Positions 63,563 through 64,000 of a DNA stretch of 64,000 bases are shown one piece after another. The stretch is from Bacillota bacterium (GTDB lineage: Bacteria; Bacillota; UBA4882; UBA8346). The position numbers and the translations under genes were made by a program. Each line of letters opens with the position of its first letter. Within the stretch, counting starts at the first letter, position 1. Location of the stretch: the NCBI GenBank assembly GCA_029974635.1, contig JARKQY010000002.1:62001-126000 (forward strand), given 5' to 3'. The notes under the pieces were generated by a model. It was not told the origin of the DNA. It worked only from the letters and a program-made list of their open reading frames with translations, and did no database searches.

Positions 63563-64000
63563 CGCAACACTCTCCTCATCTTTTAACTTACATTTTTTTA
63601 CTGTTTTGGTTATGCAATCGTTTTCAAAAACAGACCTAAAACCCATTTAATATGACGGCGCCTAACCCCCTTTCTTTTATGTTTTATCTTATTGCAAGGA
63701 TGCATTCTTGTCAAATATGAAAATTCCATTGTACTTTAACGCCTCCAAGAACGTTTAACGTCCTTAAAGGCGTTGCGAGTCGAAGTTTAAGGTATTCTTC
63801 CGGGGCAACCCCCGCTCACGAGAACCTTGCACCGCCTCTGCCACTTCAACTGGCGTTTGATCCACATTGCGCCTGTAATAGACCCGGTCCACATCTTGAA
63901 CATATTTCCGGATGCCCTTTTCCGGGCCTAATAAGCCGCGCTGATACACCCGCGATTGAAGTTGATGCCATCATGCTCTCGGGAGAATATATACCGCCGT
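63563..64000. other. Right-edge region with repeat and an unassigned minus-strand reading frame
   Basis: It contains the leader of the beta-helix gene and a family 2 repeat fragment. From 63949 down to 63764 there is a 61-residue minus-strand frame (GTG start, VYQRGLLGPEKGIRKYVQ...) that I cannot identify. A TGA lies just upstream in the same frame, and its last residues are encoded by the repeat. It may be a gene remnant. Confidence 0.35.
63733..63796 (+). repeat. Dispersed repeat family 2, partial copy 3
   Basis: TACTTTAACGCCTCCAAG... GCGTTGCGAGTCGAAGTTTAA corresponds to the 3' third of the copies at 7369 and 36525, in the same orientation. Confidence 0.65.

Overview
The window looks like the chromosome of a saprophytic, endospore-forming Bacillota (Firmicutes). 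It carries spmA/spmB spore-maturation genes, strong GGAGG ribosome binding sites, a leucine-type T-box leader and an agr-type peptide signalling locus. Two features point to a cell with an outer membrane: a secreted beta-barrel-like protein ending in Phe, and a galactose-binding protein with a plain signal peptide instead of a lipobox. A diderm lineage such as Limnochordia/Hydrogenispora relatives would fit, but that placement is inference.

Layout. 1-8.8 kb: two divergent secreted glycosidases (GH64-like and GH97) that share a calcium-type beta/gamma-crystallin module, then an mglBAC galactose importer. 9-14.8 kb: a decayed AraC/GyrI regulator, spmAB, an LD-carboxypeptidase, an M20 amidohydrolase and a small secreted protein. 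15-21.4 kb: PadR and TetR regulators with short-chain dehydrogenases, then a fliB-like gene broken by one stop codon. 21.6-34.7 kb: a lipid-anchored or membrane-anchored small protein, a GH55-like double beta-helix protein, redox proteins, a probable outer-membrane protein, a PAS-GGDEF-HD-GYP protein, a lipoprotein and a GT-C-like membrane protein. 35-38.5 kb: an agr-like locus (AgrB, a 34-residue AgrD, a five-helix membrane protein and two short histidine kinases). 38.5-44.4 kb: a TIM-barrel/acyl-CoA ligase fusion behind a leucine T-box, an MscS channel and a GH5 glycosidase. 44.9-61.4 kb: one nonribosomal peptide operon. 61.8-63.6 kb: a secreted beta-helix lyase-like protein with CBM6 and CBM5/12 modules.

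How the parts work together. The glycosidases, carbohydrate-binding modules and MglBAC form a polysaccharide-degrading and galactose-scavenging theme. The NRPS operon encodes three modules: an N-terminal C-A-T with an unassigned substrate, an Asx-like module whose A domain carries an inserted FkbM methyltransferase, and a glycine-coded module followed by an epimerase-type domain with an altered active site. It also encodes an MFS exporter, a stand-alone carrier protein, a glycosyltransferase and an FkbH-like protein. A small glycosylated acyl-peptide is the natural guess. The most unusual regulatory unit is the agr-like locus: one kinase keeps the ATP site but has lost the canonical phospho-His, the other keeps the His but has lost the ATP site, the probable receptor is a separate protein, and no AgrA is present.

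At least three families of short dispersed repeats occupy the intergenic spaces. No CRISPR array, tRNA, rRNA or transposase was recognised.
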